Assembly: GCA_041862375.1 (NCBI GenBank)
Contig: JBGVTE010000099.1
Coordinates: forward strand, 1 to 16,829
Source: WVZL01 sp041862375
GTDB taxonomy: Bacteria > Acidobacteriota > Aminicenantia > Aminicenantales > Aminicenantaceae
DNA length: 16,829 bases
Direction: 5' to 3'
The notes beneath the pieces were generated by a model. It did not search any database and had not been told where the DNA came from. It worked only from the letters and a program-made list of their open reading frames with translations. The first letter of the stretch is position 1, and each line of letters begins with the position of its first letter. Below, piece after piece: positions 1 through 6,407 of this stretch. A program made the translations under genes and the position numbers.

Positions 1-38
1 GTTATAAGTAAACCTGAATTTCAAGAAAACAACGTCAT

Positions 39-44
39 GGAGGT
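39..44 (+). promoter_or_regulatory. Shine-Dalgarno of tdh
   Basis: GGAGGT lies 6 bases before the ATG at 51 and favours this start over the in-frame ATG at 63. The first 38 bases show no other feature, and the promoter must lie upstream of the window. Confidence 0.75.
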
Positions 45-50
45 AAATCA

Positions 51-1031
51 ATGGCAAAAGAGATGAAAAAAATCATGGTTACTGGTTCAGCAGGTCAGAT
101 TGGCTCTGAATTAACTATGGCTCTGAGAGAGAGGTACGGCAATGATAACATTCTAGCTACAGGACATAAAACAAAGCCCAGCCCTACGCTGAGGGATTCC
201 GGCCCTTTTGAATTTATCAACGTGAGTAAGAGAGAAACAATAGAAGAGGTAGTTAAAAAATACGATATTGACACAATTTATCATCTGTCAGCAATACTCT
301 CAGCTGTCGGAGAAAAAAATCCTCAGCTTGCCTGGGATGTAAACATGAACGGAACGTATAACATCCTTGAAGTCGCCCGAGATCATGAAATGACAAGAGT
401 TTTTGTTCCAAGTTCGATTGCAGCTTTCGGCCCTGAAACTCCCCTTGATAACACCCCTCAGGAAACAATATTGCGGCCTAAAACAATGTATGGAGTAACC
501 AAAGTCGCGGGAGAGCTCCTCTGTGACTATTATGTTAAGCGCTTTGACCTGGATGTTCGAGGCTGCCGCTACCCTGGTATTATCAGCTATGAAACACTGC
601 CTGGCGGAGGAACGACTGATTATGCTGTAGCTATTTATTTCGAAGCGGTGAAATATAAAAAATACACCTGTTTTGTAAGAAAAGACACCAGGCTGCCTAT
701 GATGTACATGCCCGATTGTATAAAAGCTGCTATTGATTTAATGGAAGCAGACCTGCCAAGACTCAAACACCACTCAGACTTCAATGTAACTGCGATGAGC
801 TTTTCTGCAGGCGAACTAGCAGCTGAAATAAAGAAACATATCCCAGAGTTCGTTTGTGAGTACCAGCCTGATTTTCGCCAGGATATTGCTGATTCATGGC
901 CAAATTCCCTAGATGATTCCGCTGCTCGAGAAGAATGGGGTTGGCAACCAAGCTACGATTTAGCCGCCATGTCAGAGGATATGCTCACTGTTTTAAGCAA
1001 GCGCCATTCAGAGGGAAAACTCAACTATTAA
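51..1031 (+). CDS. tdh: L-threonine 3-dehydrogenase, short-chain (SDR/epimerase-like) type
   Basis: NAD-dependent oxidation of L-threonine to 2-amino-3-ketobutyrate in the cytoplasm, the first step of threonine breakdown to glycine and acetyl-CoA. The 326-residue protein has the Rossmann motif GSAGQIG (residues 12-18), the active-site pair Y147 and K151 in MYGVTK, and a Ser pair near 121. The stretch RYPGII...PGGGTTDYAV (about 173-194) is characteristic of the SDR-type threonine dehydrogenases, as in Flavobacterium and Thermoplasma, and separates them from UDP-glucose 4-epimerases. It is not the zinc-dependent MDR-type Tdh of E. coli. The partner kbl lies 2 kb downstream on the same strand, separated by two opposite-strand genes, so the usual tdh-kbl pairing is interrupted. 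The TAA stop overlaps the stop of the convergent speE gene through a shared TTAA at 1028-1031. Function is assigned with high confidence. Confidence 0.93.
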   Translation: MAKEMKKIMVTGSAGQIGSELTMALRERYGNDNILATGHKTKPSPTLRDSGPFEFINVSKRETIEEVVKKYDIDTIYHLSAILSAVGEKNPQLAWDVNMNGTYNILEVARDHEMTRVFVPSSIAAFGPETPLDNTPQETILRPKTMYGVTKVAGELLCDYYVKRFDLDVRGCRYPGIISYETLPGGGTTDYAVAIYFEAVKYKKYTCFVRKDTRLPMMYMPDCIKAAIDLMEADLPRLKHHSDFNVTAMSFSAGELAAEIKKHIPEFVCEYQPDFRQDIADSWPNSLDDSAAREEWGWQPSYDLAAMSEDMLTVLSKRHSEGKLNY

Positions 1032-1876
1032 TCGAGCTGCTCCCTCATAAAGTTGGGGAGATAAAATGCGCTTCGGTGAATATCCTGATTGAAATATTTT
1101 AGTCCCGGGGGAGGCTTTCTCTTCAAAGAAAAAGGATTTACATCATCCGATAAAAAAACAAAGCACCAGAGCCCTCCAGGATAAGTGGGCACTGGCCCTA
1201 AATAAAATCTAACAATTTTAAAGAGTTTCTGTAAAGATACTTCCTTCTCTTTTATACGGTTTAGATGATAAAAGGGGGAGCCCATTTGAGTAACAACAAT
1301 TCCTCCGGGAGTGAGGCAACGTTTTATTCTCTCGAAAAACGTTGTTTCGTGAAGAGAACGAGAGGGCCCTACTGGGTCTGATGAATCAACTACAATCACA
1401 TTGAACTTCATGTCAATCTGTTGGATGAGCTCATCTCCGTCAGCAATCTCAAGTCTGACGCGCTCATCCTTAAGAGAATTTAAAAGCCATGGAAAAAATT
1501 TTTTTGATGCCTCCACTACTTCCGAATCAATCTCTACGAGCCATACTCGCTCTATTGTATAACGAAGCACTTCTTTAAGGCTGCCTCCATCTCCGCCACC
1601 GATTATGAGGATGCGCTGTGGAGAGGGATGAGTCATAAAAGCAGGATGAACGAGCATTTCATGGTAGAAAAATTCATCTCTCTCGCTTGTCTGGACTAAT
1701 CCATCCAAGAGAAGGATTCGACCGAAATGTTCGTTATCAATAATTTCTATCTTTTGATACTGAGATCGACAACTGTAGAGAAGTTTTTTTATTTTAAAAA
1801 AAACTCCGTTAAATGAAGTATGGTATTCTTTTATTTCTGATCCATCAGATTCAGACAAGTTTTTTTTTGTAGTCAT
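1028..1876 (-). CDS. speE: Spermidine synthase (canonical aminopropyltransferase)
   Basis: Transfers an aminopropyl group from decarboxylated S-adenosylmethionine to a diamine, usually putrescine. Taking the ATG at 1876 gives 282 residues. This start forms an ATGA overlap with the TGA stop of the upstream aminopropyltransferase, with GGGA just before it. A TTG three codons further upstream (1885) is possible but less likely. Visible motifs, counted from that ATG: ERDEFFYHEML (65-75), the dcSAM-binding GGGDGGS (93-99), VEID (114-117), the catalytic loop DSSDPVGPS with D164 and D167, and TYPGGLW (231-237). The C-terminal HRSAFYLPNF block is typical of SpeE. All expected catalytic residues are present. 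It is translated from the same message as the gene at 1873-2784. No speD (AdoMet decarboxylase) is present in the window. The diamine substrate cannot be fixed from sequence. Confidence 0.88.
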   Translation of the reverse strand: MTTKKNLSESDGSEIKEYHTSFNGVFFKIKKLLYSCRSQYQKIEIIDNEHFGRILLLDGLVQTSERDEFFYHEMLVHPAFMTHPSPQRILIIGGGDGGSLKEVLRYTIERVWLVEIDSEVVEASKKFFPWLLNSLKDERVRLEIADGDELIQQIDMKFNVIVVDSSDPVGPSRSLHETTFFERIKRCLTPGGIVVTQMGSPFYHLNRIKEKEVSLQKLFKIVRFYLGPVPTYPGGLWCFVFLSDDVNPFSLKRKPPPGLKYFNQDIHRSAFYLPNFMREQLD

Positions 1877-2784
1877 GCTTCCCAAATAAAGGGTTTTTTA
1901 TCGGTCAGAATTCTCCCCTTCTTGAGAGCATTTATCAAATAGGCGGGGAAAGAGAAAAGGTTCTTGTGAAATGCCGAATGATAAAATTTAAGATTTTTAA
2001 TTCTGCGAGAACGAATTCTTCTGGAAATTTCTTTCTCCTGTAATTCAAGAGGATCAATTTTCTTCGAAGCTAAGATAAAGCCCCAAGGGAGACTGAAGGA
2101 AAAAATAAAAGTCCTGTAGGGTCTTACTATAGGAAAAATTTCTTCCAGGGTTTTTTTACATGAAGTAAAAAAGTGATAGTAGTAAGGATCAGCACTGCCT
2201 GCCTGAATAACAAATATGCCGTCCTCCTCTAAAGAATGAAAAACTATCTCAAAAAATTCTTTGGTGAAGAGATAGATTGAAGGGCCTGCTCTCACTGGCT
2301 CAGTCAGGTCGGAAATAATTACATCGAATTTATGTTTTACTCTCTCCAGATACTTACGGGCATCACCAAAGATAAGTTTTGTTTTCGGATTTGTAAAAGC
2401 TCCATCTGACCATTCCGGCAAATATTCCTGACATAATTCCACAGTCTTTTTATCGATATCAACCATCACAGCTTTATCAACTGGAGCGTGTTTAAGAATC
2501 TCTCTTAGGGTAGCTCCTTCTCCGCCTCCAATAACGAGTACTTCCTGAGGCATGTCATGAGTAATGAGAGCGGGATGCACGAGAGCTTCATGAAAAATGA
2601 ATTCATCGATCTGCGCAGATTGAATTTTACTGTCTAAAAAAAGGACCTTTCCGAATACTTCGTTATGAAAGAGTTGAACTAATTGATACTTTGTCTTTCC
2701 TTGGTAGTAAACCTTATCAACTTTAAAATACCTAGCAATATTATTTGTAAAAGGCTCAAAATAGTAAAAACCTTCATCTACCAT
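1873..2784 (-). CDS. Aminopropyltransferase resembling thermospermine synthase (ACL5 type)
   Basis: A 303-residue member of the spermidine synthase fold, first gene of a two-gene operon with the canonical speE. It has the nucleotide motif GGGEG (86-90), FHEAL (64-68) with Phe where SpeE usually has Tyr, and the catalytic loop DLTEPVRAGPS with D159 and E162 in place of the second Asp. Instead of the YPxGxW block of spermidine synthase it carries SFSLPWGFILAS (229-240). That resembles the WGWVMAS region of plant thermospermine synthase and related prokaryotic enzymes. The product could be thermospermine, another long-chain polyamine or an agmatine derivative. The family assignment is firm; the specificity is inference. 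The ATG at 2784 has no clear Shine-Dalgarno sequence. A TATAAT on the minus strand (2794-2799) lies so close that the transcript could be nearly leaderless. Confidence 0.8.
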   Translation of the reverse strand: MVDEGFYYFEPFTNNIARYFKVDKVYYQGKTKYQLVQLFHNEVFGKVLFLDSKIQSAQIDEFIFHEALVHPALITHDMPQEVLVIGGGEGATLREILKHAPVDKAVMVDIDKKTVELCQEYLPEWSDGAFTNPKTKLIFGDARKYLERVKHKFDVIISDLTEPVRAGPSIYLFTKEFFEIVFHSLEEDGIFVIQAGSADPYYYHFFTSCKKTLEEIFPIVRPYRTFIFSFSLPWGFILASKKIDPLELQEKEISRRIRSRRIKNLKFYHSAFHKNLFSFPAYLINALKKGRILTDKKPFIWEA

Positions 2785-2793
2785 GGCGAAGGG

Positions 2794-2813
2794 ATTATAA
2801 CATAAAAATTATA
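2794..2813 (-). promoter_or_regulatory. Candidate -10 boxes for the aminopropyltransferase operon
   Basis: Two perfect TATAAT hexamers read on the minus strand, at 2794-2799 and 2808-2813, just upstream of the ATG at 2784. No good -35 box lies 16-18 bases further upstream, where the inverted-repeat element begins at 2818. The proximal box would give a leader of only a few bases. In AT-rich DNA such hexamers arise by chance, so confidence is low. Confidence 0.3.
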
Positions 2814-2817
2814 ATAT

Positions 2818-2931
2818 GGGGTCAGGCTTTCATAACTTTGATAACTTTTATTTTCCCTACTCTCTATGAATGAGAATTATCGTTCATTATGCTATTGTGT
2901 TCAATTATCAAAGTTATGAAAGCCTGACCCC
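2818..2931. mobile_element. MITE-like or REPIN-like element with perfect 27-bp inverted ends
   Basis: The arms at 2818-2844 and 2905-2931 are perfect reverse complements over 27 bases. The left arm begins GGGGTCAGGCTTTCATAAC and the right arm ends GCCTGACCCC. The 60-base centre contains a weak inner pairing (AATGA/TCATT) and no ORF. Ends beginning GGGGTCAGG are familiar from palindromic elements thought to be moved by Y1 (IS200/RAYT-type) transposases; that is from memory and not verified. No target-site duplication is visible, which fits Y1 chemistry. The element fills most of the gap between the aminopropyltransferase operon and kbl. It is too far from a U-run to look like an ordinary terminator. 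Confidence 0.8.
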
Positions 2932-3009
2932 GAGAATTGAAAAAGAGATAGACCTTGTTCTGCAATTTTGATATAGTTTGAACTTTAATATTGCATGAGA
3001 ACCATATAT

Positions 3010-3016
3010 AGGAGGT
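3010..3016 (+). promoter_or_regulatory. Shine-Dalgarno of kbl
   Basis: AGGAGGT lies five bases before the ATG at 3022. It is a near-perfect match to the 16S rRNA tail and fixes the start. No convincing sigma-70 promoter was found between the repeat element (ending 2931) and this site. Confidence 0.8.
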
Positions 3017-3021
3017 ATTAA

Positions 3022-4221
3022 ATGTACGGAAAAATAAAGGGTGATCTGACTAAAGAGATTCAGTCTATTGCTGATGCAGGCCTGTACAAAGATGAGCGAA
3101 TCATCATAACTCCTCAGGGAGCAGAAATTGAGGTCAAAGGAGGACGAAAAGTTTTAAATTTCTGTGCCAATAACTATCTAGGCCTTTCAAGCCATCCCAA
3201 AGTTATCGAAGCAGCTCACAAGACACTCGATGAATGGGGATACGGCATGAGTTCTGTCCGTTTTATTTGTGGAACGCAGGATATTCACAAGATTTTAGAA
3301 CAAAAAATCTCTCAGTTCCTCCAGACAGAAGATTCTATTCTCTTTGCTGCCTGTTTTGATGCAAACGGCGGTGTTTTTGAACCTCTTCTCGGGGCAGAAG
3401 ATGCAATAATTACAGACCAGCTCAATCATGCCTCCATCATCGACGGTATTCGCCTTTGTAAAGCTCAGCGCTATATTTATAAACATGCAGACATGGCTGA
3501 CTTAGAAGAAAAACTAAAGGAAGCTCAAGAACTCCGATACAGAATGGTTGCCACAGATGGCGTGTTCTCAATGGATGGCGATATCGCTAAACTGGATGAA
3601 ATCTGTGACCTTGCCGAAAAATATGACGCCTTAGTCATGATCGATGATGCACACTCTACTGGGTTTATAGGAAAGACCGGAAGGGGAACCCCTGAATTCA
3701 GAGGAGTAATGGGGAAAGTAGATGTCATCACCGGAACTCTCGGGAAGGCCCTGGGAGGAGCTTCTGGAGGATTTATTTCAGGAAGAAAGGAAATCATCGA
3801 ACTCTACCGGCAGCGCTCAAGACCCTACCTCTTCAGCAACACTCTAGCTCCTGCGGTTGCAGGAGCATCCATAGCTGTCTTTGACCTCCTTTCACAAACA
3901 ACTGAACTTAGGGATAAGCTTGAAAACAATACAAAATATTTCCGTGAAAAAATGACAGAAGCTGGCTTTGAAATAACTCCAGGAATTCACCCTATTGTCC
4001 CTATCATGCTCGGAAAATTCGAGAATGATGCAAAACTATCTCAAAACATGGCTCGAGACCTCCTCGATGAAGGAATATATGTCATAGGATTTTACTACCC
4101 GGTAGTACCTCGGGGCCAGGCACGAATAAGAGTTCAGCTCTCCGCAGCTCATGAAAAAGAACATTTAGATAAGGCACTAGAAGCCTTTATCAAAGTTGGG
4201 AAGAAATATAACGTAATCTAA
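3022..4221 (+). CDS. kbl: Glycine C-acetyltransferase (2-amino-3-ketobutyrate CoA ligase)
   Basis: PLP enzyme that cleaves 2-amino-3-ketobutyrate with CoA to glycine and acetyl-CoA, the second step after Tdh. The 399 residues match the usual family length (E. coli Kbl, 398). Visible motifs: the N-terminal NFCANNYLGLSSHP (46-59), IDDAHSTG with the PLP-ring Asp208 and His211, and TGTLGKALGGASGGF with the Schiff-base lysine K242. The residue pattern (CANNYLGL, GGASGG) favours Kbl over the related BioF, HemA and serine palmitoyltransferase, and the presence of tdh in the same window supports it. Its 3' end faces nhaC convergently with a 39-base gap that shows no clear terminator. Confidence 0.94.
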   Translation: MYGKIKGDLTKEIQSIADAGLYKDERIIITPQGAEIEVKGGRKVLNFCANNYLGLSSHPKVIEAAHKTLDEWGYGMSSVRFICGTQDIHKILEQKISQFLQTEDSILFAACFDANGGVFEPLLGAEDAIITDQLNHASIIDGIRLCKAQRYIYKHADMADLEEKLKEAQELRYRMVATDGVFSMDGDIAKLDEICDLAEKYDALVMIDDAHSTGFIGKTGRGTPEFRGVMGKVDVITGTLGKALGGASGGFISGRKEIIELYRQRSRPYLFSNTLAPAVAGASIAVFDLLSQTTELRDKLENNTKYFREKMTEAGFEITPGIHPIVPIMLGKFENDAKLSQNMARDLLDEGIYVIGFYYPVVPRGQARIRVQLSAAHEKEHLDKALEAFIKVGKKYNVI

Positions 4222-4260
4222 AGTAAAAAGCACACAGTAAACAGAAAAAAAATAAGATCG

Positions 4261-5655
4261 TTAAGTGTTTACCTTCTCTTCTGCTTTTTCCATGGTGATA
4301 CCAGTATAACCATAAAAAATTGAAACTGCTGGATTCGTAAGGTTGAGAAAAGCATAGGGGAGATAGAGGAGAGGATTCACTCCTAATGTCGCATGCATAA
4401 AAGCACCACAGCTATTCCAGGGAATTAAAGGAGAAGACAAAGTCCCCGAATCTTCCAAACAGCGTGAAAGGTTTTTCGGGTGAAGCCCGCGCGAGTCAAA
4501 AGCATTTTTATACATCCTCCCTGGAATAACAATTGCAATATACTGGTCTGAAGCAATAGCATTCATCCCGATACAGCTTAAAATTGTAGTAGCCACTAAA
4601 GAACCAGTTTTCTTTACTCTCTTAAGGAGAGACTTTGCGAGAACCTCCAGCATTCCTGTTCTCTCCATTATACCACCAAAAGACAGGGCACAGATAATCA
4701 AGGCCACGGTCTGCATCATGCTCTCCAATCCTCCTCTTGTCAGCAAATTATCCACAAAATCTACTCCAGTCTGAGAAACAAACCCAGATTGAGCTGCTTG
4801 GATTACCTCTCCAAGTGATTTCGATTGAGTCACCATCCCAAAAAATCCTCCCAGGAGGGTTCCTCCGAATAGTGCTGGTAAAGGTGGAATTTTCATTACG
4901 ACCATGACGATAACTAAACACGGAGGTAACAGGAGAAGAGGATGAATGTAAAAATTTGCTTTCAAAGTGGAAAGAATTACTTCAATGTTTTTAGTCTCCA
5001 GTGCTCCACCTGAAAATTTAATCCCGATAAGCGTATAAAGAACAAGAGAAATAACGTACCCTGGTGCTGTGGTGTAAACCATATGCCTGATATGTGAGAA
5101 TAAGTCTGTACCCGCTACTGCGGGCGCTAAATTTGTGGTATCAGAAAGGGGTGACATTTTATCGCCAAAATAGGCACCAGAAATAATGGCTCCAGCTACA
5201 ATTGGCACAGGCACTCCTAATCCTTTACCCACTCCTATTAGAGCAACTCCCACTGTTCCTGCAGTTGACCAGGAAGATCCTGTTCCTAAAGATACAATGG
5301 AACAGATAACGAGAGTAGCCACAAGAAATATTCCAGGAGACAGAAATTTCAAGCCATAGTAAATCATTGTAGGGACGACACCTCCCTGAATCCACGTTCC
5401 GATCATCATCCCTACTATCATTAAAATCAGAATAGCGGATAAGGCCAGAGTAATCCCGTAGACCATTCCTTCCTGAATATTCTTCCAGGGATTCTTAAAG
5501 GCTACTGAAACAAAAGAAGCCACTGCAGCAGCGCAAATGAGGGCAATGTGGGGAGGCTGTTTGAATTGAACGATAGTAAAATATAGGGCGATAATTAAAA
5601 ATATAACGGGTATGAGCGCTACTCCGAGAGGAATTCTTCTCTTTTCTTCATTCAC
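4261..5655 (-). CDS. nhaC: Na+/H+ antiporter, NhaC family
   Basis: Inner-membrane secondary transporter expected to exchange cytoplasmic Na+ for external H+. A GTG start at 5655 with AGAGGA five bases upstream gives 464 residues, close to the usual NhaC length. A TTG at 5709 would add 18 residues (MISVYVKFPLFCREKRKI) with no comparable ribosome site. There are many hydrophobic segments. The family signatures are GTGSSWSTAGTVG (about 124-136) and SGAYFGDKMSPLSDTTNLAP (159-178), the conserved ion-path region, plus a C-terminal block with DSGTLSSPLIPWN. MleN-type malate/lactate antiporters share this fold, so the substrate could include an organic acid. It lies 182 bases downstream of pyrE on the same strand, so it may be the third gene of that operon or have its own promoter. 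Confidence 0.88.
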   Translation of the reverse strand: MNEEKRRIPLGVALIPVIFLIIALYFTIVQFKQPPHIALICAAAVASFVSVAFKNPWKNIQEGMVYGITLALSAILILMIVGMMIGTWIQGGVVPTMIYYGLKFLSPGIFLVATLVICSIVSLGTGSSWSTAGTVGVALIGVGKGLGVPVPIVAGAIISGAYFGDKMSPLSDTTNLAPAVAGTDLFSHIRHMVYTTAPGYVISLVLYTLIGIKFSGGALETKNIEVILSTLKANFYIHPLLLLPPCLVIVMVVMKIPPLPALFGGTLLGGFFGMVTQSKSLGEVIQAAQSGFVSQTGVDFVDNLLTRGGLESMMQTVALIICALSFGGIMERTGMLEVLAKSLLKRVKKTGSLVATTILSCIGMNAIASDQYIAIVIPGRMYKNAFDSRGLHPKNLSRCLEDSGTLSSPLIPWNSCGAFMHATLGVNPLLYLPYAFLNLTNPAVSIFYGYTGITMEKAEEKVNT

Positions 5656-5661
5656 TATTTT

Positions 5662-5685
5662 CCTCTTTTCTCTACAAAAGAGAGG
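5662..5685 (-). promoter_or_regulatory. Hairpin that would sequester the nhaC ribosome binding site
   Basis: In the minus-strand RNA, CCUCUCUU pairs with AAAAGAGG across an 8-base loop. The stem is eight pairs including one G-U. The downstream arm contains the AGAGG Shine-Dalgarno core of the GTG start at 5655, so folding would hide it. It could be a translational switch or simply a purine/pyrimidine coincidence. Confidence 0.4.
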
Positions 5686-5687
5686 AA

Positions 5688-5716
5688 ATTTTACGTAAAC
5701 AGATATCAAAAAGCAA
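5688..5716 (-). promoter_or_regulatory. Candidate sigma-70 promoter of nhaC
   Basis: On the minus strand, TTGCTT (5711-5716), a 17-base spacer and TAAAAT (5688-5693; 5 of 6 matches to consensus). The -35 is poor (3 of 6). Transcription would start near 5681, inside the first arm of the hairpin at 5662-5685. Only transcripts from further upstream would then carry the whole hairpin. Confidence 0.3.
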
Positions 5717-5763
5717 ATAAAAAGAAATCAAGGTGAGCACTTCATTTTTTTGAAAAAAGGTCT

Positions 5764-5782
5764 TTGAGAACAGAATTCCCAA
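5764..5782 (-). terminator. Weak terminator-like hairpin after pyrE
   Basis: The minus-strand RNA UUGGGAA-UUCUG-UUCUCAA forms a 7-pair stem (one G-U). After five bases (AGACC) comes a run of six U. The stem is AT-rich and the spacing to the U-run is long, so at best this is an attenuating terminator between pyrE and nhaC. Confidence 0.22.
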
Positions 5783-5837
5783 TAATATTTCGTAAAAAGA
5801 TTAGGTGGAGTTGGCGCTACTTAAAGTGGATTGTAAA

Positions 5838-6386
5838 TTAAAGAAGGTCCTTGCGAGTTAAGAGTGAAATAAATGTATAGCCGCTTTCTTCGATATTTTC
5901 CCTTCCTCCTTCAAGTCTATCAACCAAAGCCAAGGCTAAAACTACTTTCCCTCCTTCTTCTTCAACTGCCTGGCAAGCCTTGAGAGTAGAACTCCCCGTG
6001 GTAACAACATCATCAACAACACAAACTCGCCAGCTTTTCTGGAAAGGTCCTTCAATCATCTTTCTCTCTCCATGTTTTTTCGGCTCTTTACGAACAATAA
6101 AAGCAGGCAGGGGATTTTCCGTTTCCGCGCTCAATGCGGCTACAGAGCTGACAATTGGATCTGCTCCTAATGTGTATCCTCCGATAGCATCGACATCAAA
6201 ATCCTCGAGAACATCCAGAATTATCTTAGCAATAAGGTTGGCTCCTTTTGGATCTAAGGAGGTCATTTTGGCATCGATATAATAAGTGCTTTTCCGTCCT
6301 GAAGTCAGTACTCGCTCAACATTAGTTATCAAAGATTTTTCTTTTACGATTTTAATAAGCTCATCTTTTAAGATTTCTCGATCCAA
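5838..6386 (-). CDS. pyrE: Orotate phosphoribosyltransferase
   Basis: Converts orotate and PRPP to orotidine 5'-phosphate in de novo pyrimidine synthesis. The 182 residues are within the normal range for the family. The PRPP-binding signature VCVVDDVVTTGSST (121-134) contains the two acidic residues D125 and D126. The flexible catalytic loop RKEPKKHG (99-106) and the N-terminal YYIDAKMTSLDPKG (35-48) are typical of PyrE rather than of other PRTases. The start is a TTG at 6386 with AGGAG seven bases upstream. It begins 21 bases after the stop of the SpoIID gene, so the two are probably cotranscribed, an unrelated-function pairing. No other pyr gene is present in the window. Confidence 0.92.
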   Translation of the reverse strand: MDREILKDELIKIVKEKSLITNVERVLTSGRKSTYYIDAKMTSLDPKGANLIAKIILDVLEDFDVDAIGGYTLGADPIVSSVAALSAETENPLPAFIVRKEPKKHGERKMIEGPFQKSWRVCVVDDVVTTGSSTLKACQAVEEEGGKVVLALALVDRLEGGRENIEESGYTFISLLTRKDLL

Positions 6387-6407
6387 CAGATTTCTCCTAA
6401 TTCCAGG

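Noticed and set aside
1877..1885. TTG at 1885 as the start of the downstream speE
   Set aside because: The ATG at 1876 forms the typical ATGA overlap with the upstream stop codon; the TTG would only add three residues.
4222..4260. Terminator between the convergent kbl and nhaC genes
   Set aside because: Only a six-base GTAAAC/GTTTAC pairing exists, reaching into nhaC, without a stable stem followed by a U-run.
5656..5709. TTG at 5709 as the start of the NhaC protein
   Set aside because: The added 18 residues are not membrane-like in the NhaC pattern and the TTG lacks a ribosome site. The GTG at 5655 has AGAGGA at good spacing and gives the usual length.
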